A stretch of 64,000 nucleotides of DNA from Psychrobacillus sp. OK028 (GCF_900103605.1 NZ_FNHY01000009.1:62001-126000), one strand, 5' to 3'. Positions 26,336-36,900 are shown, numbered from the stretch's first letter. Made by a program: numbers and translations. Notes: a model not told the origin generated them from the letters alone.

Positions 26336-27214
26336 CTAAGCTCTATTAGAATTTGCAACATCGACCAAATATTTTCCATAGTTTGTCTTCATTAATGGTT
26401 TCGCAAGTTGGAGTAATTGTTCTTTCGAGATATATTTTCTGCGAAAGGCTATTTCCTCAATACATGACACATATAACCCCTGTCGGTTTTGTATAGCTTC
26501 TACAAAATTCGATGCCTCCAAAAGAGACTCATGAGTTCCAGTATCTAACCAAGCTAATCCCCTGCCCATTATATTTACCTTCAACTCTCCCAAGTGAAGA
26601 TATTCATTAATAATGGAAGTAATCTCTATTTCTCCTCGGAAAGATGGTTTAACCAATTTAGCAATTTTTGTTACTTTATTATCAAAAAAATATAGACCTG
26701 GTATCGCGTAAAAAGATTTGGGGTTATCTGGTTTTTCTTCTATTGAAATAGCATTTCCTTCTTCATCTACCTCAACTACACCATATGCTCGAGGGTCTCT
26801 TACATAACACCCGAAAATAAGAGCACCTTCTGACAAGTTGGTTGCTGCTTCCTGAAGTCTATGCCCAAAATTAGAGCCATAGAAAATATTGTCCCCTAAA
26901 ACTAAGGCTACTGAAGAGTCACCTATAAATTTCTCGCCAATAATAAAGGCATCTGCAAGACCTTTCGGATTTTCTTGTACGGCATACGTTATATCCATTC
27001 CTATTTTAGTACCATCTTCCAATAACTCCTGAAACCCTCCTATATCCCTTGGGGTTGAAATAATTAATATTTCTCTTATTCCCGCAAGCATTAAAACAGA
27101 AAGAGGATAATAAATCATTGGTTTATCGTAAACTGGTAACATTTGCTTTGAGATAGATTTTGTTAGGGGGTATAAACGAGTACCAGATCCACCAGCTAAA
27201 ATAATTCCTTTCAT
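26336..27214 (-). CDS. rmlA: glucose-1-phosphate thymidylyltransferase
   Basis: 292 residues, standard length. It joins dTTP and glucose-1-phosphate to dTDP-glucose. Motifs: [21 protein letters not shown] at the N-terminus for nucleotide binding, [24 protein letters not shown] and LGDNIFYG with the metal-binding Asp. It overlaps the aminotransferase stop codon by four bases (ATGA) and is followed by rmlB, forming a cassette for dTDP-4-keto-6-deoxyglucose. Confidence 0.96.
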   Translation of the reverse strand: MKGIILAGGSGTRLYPLTKSISKQMLPVYDKPMIYYPLSVLMLAGIREILIISTPRDIGGFQELLEDGTKIGMDITYAVQENPKGLADAFIIGEKFIGDSSVALVLGDNIFYGSNFGHRLQEAATNLSEGALIFGCYVRDPRAYGVVEVDEEGNAISIEEKPDNPKSFYAIPGLYFFDNKVTKIAKLVKPSFRGEIEITSIINEYLHLGELKVNIMGRGLAWLDTGTHESLLEASNFVEAIQNRQGLYVSCIEEIAFRRKYISKEQLLQLAKPLMKTNYGKYLVDVANSNRA

Positions 27215-28353
27215 ATTGCATCACGAATCACTTTACAAATTTTCTCCACCGATTCCAATTGAAGATCACCGTAATATGGCATAGCTAATACTTCTGTCAC
27301 AGTTTTATTTGCAATAGGAAGATTTTCTTTACGAGCAGAATCTAAATGTTGATACCATTCAAAGTCGCTGCATAAAGGATAGAAATACTTTCGTGTAAAT
27401 ACGTTGTACTCTTTTAGTTTCTCGTGCAGCCAATCTCTTGATTTACCATACAACTCTTCATCTATTTGAATGACAAAATACTGATAACTGCTGCATTCAT
27501 CTTCTAATTTCGTCAACACGCTAATACCAGGTACGTCTTTCAAGTACGATTCGTACGCTCTTTTTATTTTAAGCCTCTTCTTGCGTTCGTTTTCCACAAG
27601 CTTTAATACTTCCAGTCCAATTACGGCTTGAATTTCGTTTAACTTTGCATTTAGACCTGAAAGAACAACTTCCTCCGGATTTGCTATTCCAAAATTTTTT
27701 AGGAGGCTCAGTTTTTCAACTAAACTATTGTCTCTAAAAGTCAATGCACCGCCTTCGATAGTATTAAAGAGTTTTGTTGCATGAAAACTGAACATCGTCA
27801 TATCTCCATACTCACTAATAGGCTTATTTTTAAAATTTGTACCAAAACTATGGGCTCCATCATAGATTACTTTCAAATTATATTTGTTTGCGATCAATTG
27901 AATTTGTTCTACATCACATGGGTTTCCAAATGTGTGAACACCAAGGATAGCAGAGGTTTTTTCCGTAATGAGGGGTTCGATTTTTGCAGCGTCTAGGGTA
28001 AGAGTTGTGGGATCTATATCACAAAAAACGGGAGTTAAACTATTCCAATCTAGTGCTTGAACTGTTGCAGGAAAAGTAAAAGGAGTTGTAATAACTTCTC
28101 CAGTTAGGTTTAAAGCTTTTAAACCTAAGAGTAATGCGGATGTGCCATTGTTAAATAAAGATAGATTTTCTGCTTGCAAATAATCTTTTAATACGTTTTC
28201 CAAGTTAATCTGCTGAGGACCATTATTAGTAAGCCACTTGCTTTCCCACACTTCATTCAATTTTATATAAATATCTTGAAGATTTGGAAGAAGTGGTCTA
28301 GTGATATATATAGGTTCCTTAAACATTATATCGATATTAATAGCCACCTTCAT
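27211..28353 (-). CDS. DegT/DnrJ/EryC1/StrS sugar aminotransferase
   Basis: 380-residue PLP aminotransferase of the sugar type. The PLP lysine is in [15 protein letters not shown]; the N-terminal [13 protein letters not shown] and the [12 protein letters not shown] and [12 protein letters not shown] segments are typical. It sits directly before rmlA and rmlB, so it most likely aminates dTDP-4-keto-6-deoxyglucose to a dTDP-4-amino-4,6-dideoxyhexose (VioA-like if at C4 of the gluco sugar). No 3,4-ketoisomerase gene is present, which argues against a 3-amino sugar. The start is uncertain: ATG 28353 has no clear ribosome site, and the conserved part begins at the ATG at 28326. Confidence 0.88.
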   Translation of the reverse strand: MKVAINIDIMFKEPIYITRPLLPNLQDIYIKLNEVWESKWLTNNGPQQINLENVLKDYLQAENLSLFNNGTSALLLGLKALNLTGEVITTPFTFPATVQALDWNSLTPVFCDIDPTTLTLDAAKIEPLITEKTSAILGVHTFGNPCDVEQIQLIANKYNLKVIYDGAHSFGTNFKNKPISEYGDMTMFSFHATKLFNTIEGGALTFRDNSLVEKLSLLKNFGIANPEEVVLSGLNAKLNEIQAVIGLEVLKLVENERKKRLKIKRAYESYLKDVPGISVLTKLEDECSSYQYFVIQIDEELYGKSRDWLHEKLKEYNVFTRKYFYPLCSDFEWYQHLDSARKENLPIANKTVTEVLAMPYYGDLQLESVEKICKVIRDAI

Positions 28354-28418
28354 GATTTATATATTAAAGTTTAAGCATGAATAATTGGAGTAATTTAGAT
28401 ATACTTATGTATATTTGA

Positions 28419-29108
28419 TTACCCATAATACTGATGATAATAATGATCTTTCCCGATTTTATAGTTGTTAAGAATTGTTCCGATGATGTTTGCATTCGAA
28501 GCTTGAAGGACTTCTTTGGCTTTTATGGCATTAACTTTTTCTGTAGAGTTCGAGCTGATTACTAGAATGGTGCCATCGCATTTGTTGGTGAGGATTTGTG
28601 CATCTGAAACAGATAACACTGGAGGAGCATCAAATATGATTAAGTCATAATGTTCTTTCATATTTTTTATTAACGTATCCATGGAAGGCAATCCTAGAAT
28701 TTCTGCTGGGTTGGAAGGTATTGGACCACTTGTAACGAGGTCTAATCCTTTCACTCCTGTTTCTTTTACTACTTGGCTAAGATTCCAATGGCTTGTTAGT
28801 AAGTTGGTTAATCCTGGAGAGGTTGTTTTAAGAAATGTAAAATGCATTGTTGGCTTTCTTAAGTCTGCATCAATAAGAAGTACTTTTTTTCCTTCTTTCG
28901 CAAATACTATGGCGACATTAGCTGCAATTGTTGACTTTCCTTCTCCTATAGAGGAGGAAGTAAATAGGAGAGTTTTAAGCTCCCTGTTTGGCATAGAGAA
29001 TTTAATATTGGTTCGAATAGTACGAAATTGTTCAGATATGATGGATTGTGGATTTGTACTTGTGACGAGTTTTCGAGCGACAGCTTTTATTTTCTTCCTC
29101 TTAAACAA
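28419..29108 (-). CDS. polysaccharide tyrosine kinase (CpsD/CapB/YwqD family)
   Basis: 229-residue cytoplasmic BY-kinase. Walker A SSIGEGKST at about residues 52-60, the second Walker motif VLLIDADLRKPT and Walker B LIIFDAPP are intact; the C-terminus has the tyrosine cluster DHYYHQYYG that is autophosphorylated. It needs the membrane activator encoded just upstream, whose stop it overlaps by eight bases. The TTG start follows AAGGAGG by 10 bases. Together with the phosphatase it sets polymer length and export. Confidence 0.93.
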   Translation of the reverse strand: MFKRKKIKAVARKLVTSTNPQSIISEQFRTIRTNIKFSMPNRELKTLLFTSSSIGEGKSTIAANVAIVFAKEGKKVLLIDADLRKPTMHFTFLKTTSPGLTNLLTSHWNLSQVVKETGVKGLDLVTSGPIPSNPAEILGLPSMDTLIKNMKEHYDLIIFDAPPVLSVSDAQILTNKCDGTILVISSNSTEKVNAIKAKEVLQASNANIIGTILNNYKIGKDHYYHQYYG

Positions 29109-29844
29109 GATTTTTTGCCCTCCTTTTTTTATTGGGAGATTTCGATTCTTGACTTTTTTTTAGAAATTTAGGTGAAATAGGACTGATCAGCCCTAAAATT
29201 GGTAGTGCTAGCAACTCTTCAATATCCTGTTCAGTTTTAATAGTTGTATTTAAATATTCCATTAGAAAAGTTATCCCAATACCAATCATTAAGCCGATGA
29301 TCCCTGCTATCGCTACATTAAGTATTGAGTTTGGTTTAACAGGCTGCGTATCTTTTGTGTATACTGCTAGTGATAGAATATTAACGTTATCTACATTCAT
29401 CAATGTTTTGATTTCTTCTTGAAATACTTTGGCAGTCATATTAGCAATGTCGATTGCCTGTTGTAAATCCGAGTCTTGTACGCTGACGTTCACTACCTGT
29501 GAGTTTTGCTCGCTATTGACGTTTATTTGTTTATAGAGTAAATCGGGTGTCGTTTTTAAATTTAAATTATTAATAACTTTTGATAGAATGACTGGACTTT
29601 TTATAATGACATTGTATGTATTGATTAATTGAAGATTAGTATCGATGGCTTGACTATTAAATTGATTTTGATCGGATTCCTTCTGATTAATAAGAATTTG
29701 TGTCGATGCTTGATATATAGGTGTCAGGTAATAGTAGCTAACTACACCAGCTATAGACATAACAATAAATAATATAGAAATAATGAGTACAAATCGTTTT
29801 TTTATAATTTTAAACAATTCTTGTAGACTAACCGCTTCTTCCAT
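29101..29844 (-). CDS. chain-length determinant / tyrosine kinase activator (Wzz, CapA/YwqC family)
   Basis: 247 residues with two membrane helices bracketing an extracellular domain: the first at about residues 21-43 (LIISILFIVMSIAGVVSYYY) and the second after the proline motif VKPNSILNVAIAGIIGLMIG. The short cytoplasmic tail activates the separate kinase, as in other Firmicutes. The ATG at 29844 follows AAGGAGGT by 9 bases; an ATG eight codons earlier lies before that site. It comes 45 bases after the phosphatase start of the locus and overlaps the kinase gene. Confidence 0.92.
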   Translation of the reverse strand: MEEAVSLQELFKIIKKRFVLIISILFIVMSIAGVVSYYYLTPIYQASTQILINQKESDQNQFNSQAIDTNLQLINTYNVIIKSPVILSKVINNLNLKTTPDLLYKQINVNSEQNSQVVNVSVQDSDLQQAIDIANMTAKVFQEEIKTLMNVDNVNILSLAVYTKDTQPVKPNSILNVAIAGIIGLMIGIGITFLMEYLNTTIKTEQDIEELLALPILGLISPISPKFLKKSQESKSPNKKRRAKNLV

Positions 29845-29889
29845 TCCGTTTCTACCTCCTTGTCCCATGCATCCATTCCAAAGTTGAAT

Positions 29890-30642
29890 TTAGTAATAAT
29901 TTTTAAAACTAATAGGCGATAAAGGTTGTATGTCCGTGCCATATACGATATGACTAGCATTTTCACAAAAATAAGTGACATAGCTTTCGGAGAACTCTTT
30001 TTTTACATATTCAAAAGCTTTTTTCAAAAGAAATGGTCTTTTTAAATAATGATGGGCATCAGATGAAATAAAGTGAACTAAATTGTGTTTAATTAACTCT
30101 CTTGTATACTTTCTTAAGCTTCTACCATTAAGACCGAGTAAACTAGAAGCTGTTACTTGAATAAGTGCTCCTTTACATACGTATTCGTAGAGCAACTGTT
30201 TGTTTTTTCGAAGAATTTTATTTCTTTCTGGATGTACAATAATGGGGATGTATCCTTTCAACTGGATAATATATATAACTTCCAAAGTCTGTGAAGGTAT
30301 ATAGGCATTTGGAAGCTCAATTAATAAATATTTACCACTATTCGCCAGCGTGAGAAGGTCGGTTTCAAGTTCATCCAGTATATTGGCTGCTAAATGAATT
30401 TCTTGTCCAGGTAGAATTTTTAAATGTATATTCCTTTTAGAAAACTCTCTGTATAAACCCGCAACTGCCTCTCTAACTTCTAAGGATGAATTTCTATATT
30501 TTGCATCCAAATGATGAGGGGTTGCAATGACATGCGTGATACCATTAGAAACGGCACTTTTTGCAAGTAACAGAGCTTCTTCTATAGACTTAGGACCGTC
30601 ATCTAGACCGGGTAAAATGTGATTATGAATGTCTACTAGCAA
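29890..30642 (-). CDS. protein-tyrosine phosphatase, PHP type (CapC/YwqE family)
   Basis: 250-residue manganese-dependent PHP phosphatase that dephosphorylates the locus's tyrosine kinase. Metal ligands are seen in DIHNHILPGLDDG, ATPHHLDA, VHPERN and SSDAHHYLKRP. The start is taken as TTG 30642 (MLVDIHNH...), which follows AAAGGAAGAGG; the ATG at 30681 overlaps the previous gene and has its ribosome site only one base away. It precedes the activator and kinase genes, so activator, kinase and phosphatase form the usual regulatory trio. Confidence 0.9.
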   Translation of the reverse strand: MLVDIHNHILPGLDDGPKSIEEALLLAKSAVSNGITHVIATPHHLDAKYRNSSLEVREAVAGLYREFSKRNIHLKILPGQEIHLAANILDELETDLLTLANSGKYLLIELPNAYIPSQTLEVIYIIQLKGYIPIIVHPERNKILRKNKQLLYEYVCKGALIQVTASSLLGLNGRSLRKYTRELIKHNLVHFISSDAHHYLKRPFLLKKAFEYVKKEFSESYVTYFCENASHIVYGTDIQPLSPISFKNYY

Positions 30643-30670
30643 AACCCTCTTCCTTTCTATATTGAATCGT

Positions 30671-31324
30671 TCACCATGCACCTTTCCCAGTTATTACTAT
30701 ATAAACTGTTTGAAGTAAGATTTTTAGGTCTAAAAAAAACGAGCAATGCTTAACATAATATAAATCGTACGCAATCTTTTCCCCGTGAGTGATCGCTGAA
30801 CGACCATTTACTTGGGCATATCCTGTTATTCCTGGCTTTACTTGTAATCGTTTTTTTTGGGTAGAGGAATAATGTTTAGTTATTTCAATCATTTCGGGTC
30901 TAGGTCCTACGACACTCATCTCCCCCTTCAAAACATTCCAAAGCTGAGGAATTTCATCGATACTATATTTCCTATATATTTTCCCGATTTTTGTGATTGA
31001 TAAGGTCTGGGGTGTTGTAAATTCAAAATCTTGTGGCACCTCATCTTTCCACTCATATTTATGAGAGCTCGATTCGATTTCTTCTGCTTGCATTGTCCGA
31101 AACTTCCAGATAAAAAAAGGTTGGTCATACAAGCCTGCCCTCAACTGTTTATAAAATATTGGACGTCCTGAGAAGATTAATAGAGTGACTGAAAAAATAA
31201 GTATGACTGGGAATAAAAAAAGAAGTAGAAAGCTGCTTCCTATTATATCTACCGTTCTTTTAACAAATCTACGATAGAAAAAAGACGGTACATGTTCATA
31301 AGACGGTCGATCCAATTTTTCCAC
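30671..31324 (-). CDS. undecaprenyl-phosphate sugar phosphotransferase (initiating enzyme)
   Basis: 217-residue monotopic phosphoglycosyltransferase that starts each repeat unit by moving a sugar phosphate to undecaprenyl phosphate. A membrane-entry helix (VDIIGSSFLLLFLFPVILIF) is followed by the cytoplasmic catalytic part: FIWKFRTM, KYSIDEIPQLWNVLKGEMSVVGPRPE with the catalytic Asp-Glu, and KPGITGYAQVNGR. The GTG at 31324 follows TTAGGAGA by 7 bases; the ATG at 31342 lies before that site. It is the first gene of the polysaccharide operon. Confidence 0.92.
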   Translation of the reverse strand: MEKLDRPSYEHVPSFFYRRFVKRTVDIIGSSFLLLFLFPVILIFSVTLLIFSGRPIFYKQLRAGLYDQPFFIWKFRTMQAEEIESSSHKYEWKDEVPQDFEFTTPQTLSITKIGKIYRKYSIDEIPQLWNVLKGEMSVVGPRPEMIEITKHYSSTQKKRLQVKPGITGYAQVNGRSAITHGEKIAYDLYYVKHCSFFLDLKILLQTVYIVITGKGAW

Positions 31325-31544
31325 GGATTGTTCTCCTAACATAAAATATTAGAAAACAATTTCGTACATAAAAGAATATTCGGCGCTCCAACAAAAAAGA
31401 ACTATCCTCATATGATTATGAAAATGTTTTCCATCCTTCTTAGCATATGTACTCATATAACTTATGTAGGAGGACATTCTATCCATGACTTATTATTAAA
31501 TCTTTTTTTCTTTAGTAATACAATGTTCTTACGTATATGCATTC

Positions 31545-31581
31545 AAAAAGCACTACAGGAAAAACTCCTGTAGTGCTTTTT
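31545..31581. terminator. bidirectional terminator between amtB and the polysaccharide promoter region
   Basis: Perfect 15-bp stem, AAAAAGCACTACAGG and its complement, around a 7-base loop, A-run on one side and T-run on the other. It ends the amtB transcript. The 31325-31544 stretch beyond it must hold the polysaccharide promoter; the best minus-strand match is TTCTTT-17-TATTCT at about 31370-31400. Confidence 0.9.
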
Positions 31582-31606
31582 AAAATTTGCGTACGACCTT
31601 TAGAGA

Positions 31607-32878
31607 TTAATGAGATTTTGACTCTTCTAAAATCATGTGTTCTGGATAGCCATAGTTGCCATGCTCGCTCATATCTAAACCAGTTAACTCCTCTTCTTCC
31701 GATACACGAATACCACCCATTACTTTTTTCATTGTGAAAAGGATCGCATATGAAACTATAAATGCAAATAAACCACAGGATACAACACCCATAAGTTGAA
31801 CACCCAATTGTTCAAAGCCACCTCCGTAAAATAATCCAGCTTTACCCACGGAGGCAAGCTCTGGTGTTGCAAAGAAACCAGTTGATAATGTTCCCCATAC
31901 ACCAGCTGCACCATGTACAGATAACGCATAAATTGGATCATCCACTTTTCTCTTTTCAAAAAATCTTGCGCTATAAAATACTAATACTCCAGCTATTAAA
32001 CCTATGACAACAGATGCCCATACATCTACGAATGCACAGGAAGCAGTAATAGCAACTAATCCTGCTAATGCACCATTTAATATTGTTGGAATATCAGACT
32101 TACCTAGCACTACCCATGATATTAATGTTGCCGCAACAGCACCAGCTCCTGCAGCAAGCGTTGTATTCAATGCCACAAATCCAAAGAATGCTGCATCTAC
32201 AGATATCGTGCTACCAGCGTTAAATCCGAACCACCCAACCCAAAGGATAAGCACACCTAAAGCAGTATATACTTGATTATGTCCGGCAAGATTGTTTGCC
32301 GAGCCGTCTTTATTGAACTTCCCAATTCTTGGTTTGAGAATCATTGTTGCTGCAAGGGCAGCCATTGCACCTGTTAAATGAACTACCGTTGAGCCTGCAA
32401 AATCCTGCTTACCATGTCCTGCTAACCAACCTCCCCCCCACACCCAGTGCGCAATTACAGGGTACACAATTACTCCGAAAAGAATAGTGAAAATAACATA
32501 TGCGGATAATTTTGCACGTTCTGCAAATCCACCTAATGCAATTGTTATTGCAATTCCTGCAAATGCCAATTGGAAAACAAAAAATACAGTCGTTGCAAGA
32601 CCTGCTCCCTCTAAAATTTCCCCTCTATAGAAAAAATCAGACATTCCTACAAAGAAATTTGCATTACCTCCGAAAATAAACCCATAGCCAACAGCCCAAA
32701 ACACCATAGACGCTAGACCAAATGTAAATATTGTTTTTCCTGCAACGTGACCAGCATTTTTCATTCTTGTTGAACCAGCTTCTAGTAAGATGAATCCACC
32801 AATCATAAAAATGACTAAAATTGCAGCAATCATTGTCCACACACTGTTCATCAAATACATTACATCTTCCACTGTCAT
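31607..32878 (-). CDS. amtB: ammonium transporter
   Basis: 423-residue Amt/Rh channel with about 11 membrane helices. The twin-histidine pore is visible in VIAHWVWGGGWL with HLTGAMAAL and in LSVHGAAGVWGTL; the phenylalanine gate region is FVFQLAFAGIAIT. It imports ammonium when nitrogen is scarce. GGGAGAG precedes the ATG. Unlike many Bacillales loci, no glnK (PII) gene adjoins it. A perfect GlnR/TnrA-type site lies 33 bases before the start codon, so nitrogen control is likely. Confidence 0.95.
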   Translation of the reverse strand: MTVEDVMYLMNSVWTMIAAILVIFMIGGFILLEAGSTRMKNAGHVAGKTIFTFGLASMVFWAVGYGFIFGGNANFFVGMSDFFYRGEILEGAGLATTVFFVFQLAFAGIAITIALGGFAERAKLSAYVIFTILFGVIVYPVIAHWVWGGGWLAGHGKQDFAGSTVVHLTGAMAALAATMILKPRIGKFNKDGSANNLAGHNQVYTALGVLILWVGWFGFNAGSTISVDAAFFGFVALNTTLAAGAGAVAATLISWVVLGKSDIPTILNGALAGLVAITASCAFVDVWASVVIGLIAGVLVFYSARFFEKRKVDDPIYALSVHGAAGVWGTLSTGFFATPELASVGKAGLFYGGGFEQLGVQLMGVVSCGLFAFIVSYAILFTMKKVMGGIRVSEEEELTGLDMSEHGNYGYPEHMILEESKSH

Positions 32879-32910
32879 CTCTCCCTTTTTTAGTTAACAC
32901 CATATTTTCA

Positions 32911-32927
32911 TGTAAGAAAACTTGACA
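32911..32927. promoter_or_regulatory. GlnR/TnrA-type site before amtB
   Basis: TGTAA-GAAAACT-TGACA fits the TGTNA-N7-TNACA consensus exactly. It lies downstream of the predicted transcription start (about 32935), a position expected for repression rather than TnrA-type activation. Confidence 0.72.
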
Positions 32928-32941
32928 TCATTTATATTTTT

Positions 32942-32969
32942 ATTCTATTCATTTTCAAGTAAATGTCAA
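32942..32969 (-). promoter_or_regulatory. probable sigma-A promoter of amtB
   Basis: Minus strand TTGACA (32969-32964), 16 bases, TAGAAT (32947-32942). The -35 is perfect and the -10 has one mismatch. Confidence 0.65.
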
Positions 32970-33064
32970 CAAAATTTTCTGAATATATTTTAATTTTTAA
33001 TTAAAAAGTTCTTACAACCCTTATTTACTCATGTGTTCTAATAAAAAATATTTATTTCAAATAA

Positions 33065-33105
33065 AAAAACTGTCATCACTGCTTATAACAGTGATGACAG
33101 TTTTT
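33065..33105 (-). terminator. terminator of the mgtC-like gene
   Basis: Perfect 17-bp stem (33065-33081 and 33089-33105) with core CTGTCATCACTG and a 7-base loop, A-run and T-run on either side, just past the MgtC stop. Confidence 0.9.
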
Positions 33106-33120
33106 CTAACATTTATTTAT

Positions 33121-33603
33121 TCAATCCCATTCCCCATCGCTATCCTCTTCTTCTTTTCCACGAGCAGGAAGTATACCCATTTTAACTACTAACTTTGGTA
33201 AGTTCATCGCAATGAACATTAGGACGACTGTAATGATTGCAAGATCATATGCACCATACCCAATAGTTAAACCCACACACGCAGTGATCCAAAGGTTTGC
33301 TGCAGTTGTAAGTCCTCGTTTTACATTATCCTTGTCTACCCAAATAACGCCCGCGCCGAGAAACCCAATACCACTGATTACTTGTGCTGCTAAACGCATC
33401 GGATCCATATAGGCTCCTTGATTTAAGGATGACAATGCCATAGCTAAAGTGGCTCCTAAACAGACTAAAATATGTGTCCTTATACCAGCTGGTTTATTTT
33501 TTATCGCTCGCTCTAGTCCAATGAAAAATCCTATAAGAGTTGCCACACCTAAACGAATGTATAAATCATAATGCGAATTAAATAAAGTAGTTATGAAGTC
33601 CAT
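33121..33603 (-). CDS. MgtC/SapB family membrane protein
   Basis: 160 residues with four to five membrane helices of the MgtC N-terminal domain: LGVATLIGFFIGLERAIKNKPAGIRTHILVCLGA is the family signature, followed by SGIGFLGAGVIW and RGLTTAANLWITACVGL. The soluble C-terminal domain of Salmonella MgtC is absent, as in many Gram-positive members. Proposed roles involve magnesium starvation and membrane ATPase control; none is certain here. ATG 33603 follows TAGGAGG; the longer frame upstream has no family match. Confidence 0.88.
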   Translation of the reverse strand: MDFITTLFNSHYDLYIRLGVATLIGFFIGLERAIKNKPAGIRTHILVCLGATLAMALSSLNQGAYMDPMRLAAQVISGIGFLGAGVIWVDKDNVKRGLTTAANLWITACVGLTIGYGAYDLAIITVVLMFIAMNLPKLVVKMGILPARGKEEEDSDGEWD

Positions 33604-33722
33604 GATGTAATTCCTCCTAAAAGTGCTATTTCGATAACATTCTGTAAATCTTCTCATAATCCTTCAAAGGTCAATATTATCACATATTGGAAACTTTTTT
33701 TATAAAGGTTACTTTGTAGTAG

Positions 33723-33771
33723 GTGACTTAACTGAAAAAGTAAATCGGTTCCCAGTTAAGTTACTATTTTT
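33723..33771. other. hairpin with T-run in the gap before the RND pump
   Basis: GTGACTTAACTG (33723-33734) pairs with CAGTTAAGTTAC (33753-33764), one G-T pair, then TATTTTTT. It could be a terminator or leader hairpin. The 33604-33990 gap otherwise holds the MgtC promoter side and the operator-like repeat at 33861; no gene is seen in it. Confidence 0.5.
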
Positions 33772-33860
33772 TGGTTTACGCACAACTCCCTAAGCCTCTA
33801 GACCTAGTAACATTTAAATCTAAGGCTCAATGTAGTGCACAAATCGTTTTTATACAATGA

Positions 33861-33878
33861 AATGGTAACCAAACCATT
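33861..33878. promoter_or_regulatory. operator-like inverted repeat upstream of the RND pump
   Basis: AATGGT-AACCAA-ACCATT, perfect arms, immediately after a TATACAAT stretch that may be a -10 box. Efflux pump genes of this kind are often controlled by TetR-type repressors, but no such regulator gene adjoins. Confidence 0.4.
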
Positions 33879-33990
33879 CTCAGGAAGGAGCACTCGAAAA
33901 AAATCAGTATTATAAATTGCTACACAGCCTTTGATTTGAGCATTTTTTCTTTTTTTATACTCAGGCAATTAATTTAGGAGGAAATTTATA

Positions 33991-36900
33991 ATGTCATTAT
34001 TTACAAAATGGGCTTTTGGAAACAGGGCAGCGGTAGCTGTTTTAACTGTTTTAATATTAGTTATAGGGGTCGTCAGTTATTTTAGACTGCCTATGGAATT
34101 TTTACCGACTGCGAATAATCCGCAAGTTACTATCATTTCCATGGGTCAGGGTATTGATTCCAAAACGATGGAATCAGAAGTGACCATCCCGATTGAAAGG
34201 ACAGTCACGGGATTGAATGGCAAAACGTCTGTTTATTCCACAACTGGAGATGGTTTTTCTAAAGTAGACCTGTTTTTCGAGGCAGGATATGATATGAAGC
34301 AGGCAAAACTGGATGTTCAAGATGCTTTAAATAGTATTTCTTTGCCGCCCTATATATCTAAGCCAATTATTTCACAGCTTAATACTTCTATGATTCCAAT
34401 TGTCAACATTGCAGTTACCTTCGATGAAGGTTTGACGGAAGAAAATAAAGAGTTCGCACGTAACGAACTCCAATCCATGTATCAAGAAGTAAAAGGTGTT
34501 TCTAAAGTAGATGTTTATGGGATAACAGATTCCATCATTTCGATTAACATTGATGATGAAAAATTAGAAGATAATCAAATTCCCCTTCAATCGATTGTAG
34601 GTATCCTTCAAGGTCAAAATACTTCTGTAACAGTTGGAGAAAAAATCATTGATAGCAAAACAAGCAATATTAAAGTAATAGGCGATATTAATAGTCTGGA
34701 GAAACTAAAAGATCTTCCAGTAACTCCTGAAGTACCACTAGGTGATATTGCTTCTATTGAAGAAACGAAGGATTTAAATTTCATTAGCCGTTTTAATGGT
34801 ATGGATAGCTTGGATATTAGCATTACAAAAGATAGTCAATCCAATGCAGTTACAATTAGCAAGGAAATTGAAAAGGTAACAAAAGAAATTAATGATAAGT
34901 ATGATCATCAGGAATCTGTTATTTATTTATCCTCAGCCGATATGGTGGAGAATTCTGTTCATACGATGATAAAAGAGGTTCTTCTCGGTGCATTATTTGC
35001 AACGATCGTTATTATGCTCTTTTTACGAAATATACGTTCCACTTTTATTACGATCATATCGATACCCTTATCACTTTGCTTTACATTATTTTTGCTATCC
35101 TGGTCTGGTGTAACATTAAATATATTAACGCTAGGCGGCGTCGCTGTTGCAGTTGGACGTCTTGTAGATGATAGTATTGTGGTTATTGAAAATATTTTCC
35201 GCAAGATGCAAACAGAAAAGTTCTCTATCCAAATGATTATTGATGCAACTAAACAAGTTGGCGTGGCTATAACTGCTTCTACCCTATCAACAGTAGCCGT
35301 TTTCCTACCAATGAGTTTGTTAAATGGAGGACTTCAAGAATTCCTTTTACCATTTGCTTTAACGGTTACTTATTCTTTACTTGCTTCTTTAATTGTTGCA
35401 TTGACAGTTGTACCACTGATGAGCGCGGGGTTATTGAAGAATGCTAAGATTCCTGAGCATAGACCAGCCGTTCGTTTCCCTAAAATGGTTACTTGGTCTC
35501 TAAACCATAAATGGATTATTTTCTTGGTTTCTATCCTTCTATTCGCCGGTTCTATTGGAGCTTACTTCGTCATCCCTAAAGGCGCGGTTGATAGTTCTTC
35601 TGCTGACTATGTTTCCGTCACACTGAGCTATCCAAATGATACACCGATGGAAAAAGTAAAGGAAAAAACCATTGAGCTTGAATCATCTATACTTGCTATG
35701 GATGAAGTTCAACACTTATTCGCTCAAGTTGGTTCTCCTCCAGAAGCCGCACAGTATGGTTGGATTGGTTCTTCCACAGAAGCATCTTTCAGTATTTTAC
35801 TTAAGGACAAAAAGGATACGGACTTTATAGTAAAAGAAATGGAAAAGCAAAAAGATCAATATTCTGATGCCCAATTTGAAGTAAGTACAGCTTCCTTTAT
35901 GATGGGAGGAGCTAGTACCAATATTACAATTGATGTGGTCGGAGAAGATATCTCTGAACTAGAAGATGTAGCAACAGCTATTAAGGAAAAAGTACAAAAA
36001 TTGGACGGCGTAGAAAAAGTTACGACCAACCAAGATGAAAAGAAAACTGTACACTCACTAATTGTCGATCCTTCCAAGGGAAATACAGAACAAATTGCCC
36101 AGCAGTTAGCGGTACTATTAAACAAAACACCAATTGGAACAATTAATTTAAATGACAAGCAAAAAACAGTATTCCTGGAGCCTCTTCTAAATACCGTAAC
36201 ACCCGAAGACCTTGAAGATATTCCAGTTATGACCAATAAAGGGATAGTCCCAGTCTCCTCTCTTGCAACATTACAAAGTGAAGAGCGATCAACTAACCAG
36301 GTTCATAAAGACGGAGATGCATATCTACGAGTAACAGCATCTGTTGATCCTACCAAGCTTTCAGAAATCTCAAGTGCAGTAAACTTAGAGATATTCGGAG
36401 ATGAAAATGATAATGAAGGAATGGAAATACCAAAAAGTGTCGAAGTTTTAATCGGTGGTTCAAGTAGTCAACAAGCCGAAGACTTTACGGATTTATTTCT
36501 AATAATGCTCGTTTCCATCGGGATTGTGTTCTTAATAATGGTCATTACTTTCAAGTCAATCAAAGCACCTATTGCCATTCTTTGCTCATTACCATTGGCT
36601 GCAATCGGCGCTATTTTAGGAATTCTAATAAGTCGAATTTCAGTCGATATTACAGCACTTCTTGGTGCATTAATGCTCATTGGTATTGTCGTAACGAATG
36701 CGATTGTACTGTTAGACCGAGTGAAACAAAACGAGCAAAAAATGATTATAAGAGATGCGCTTGTGGAAGCAACCGCAACAAGAATGCGACCAATCTTCAT
36801 GACAGCCATTGCAACCATCTGTGCAATGCTTCCACTATTGCTGAAAAAAGCAGAAACAGGAAGCTTAGTATCTCAAAGTCTCGCTATCGTTGTGATTGGC

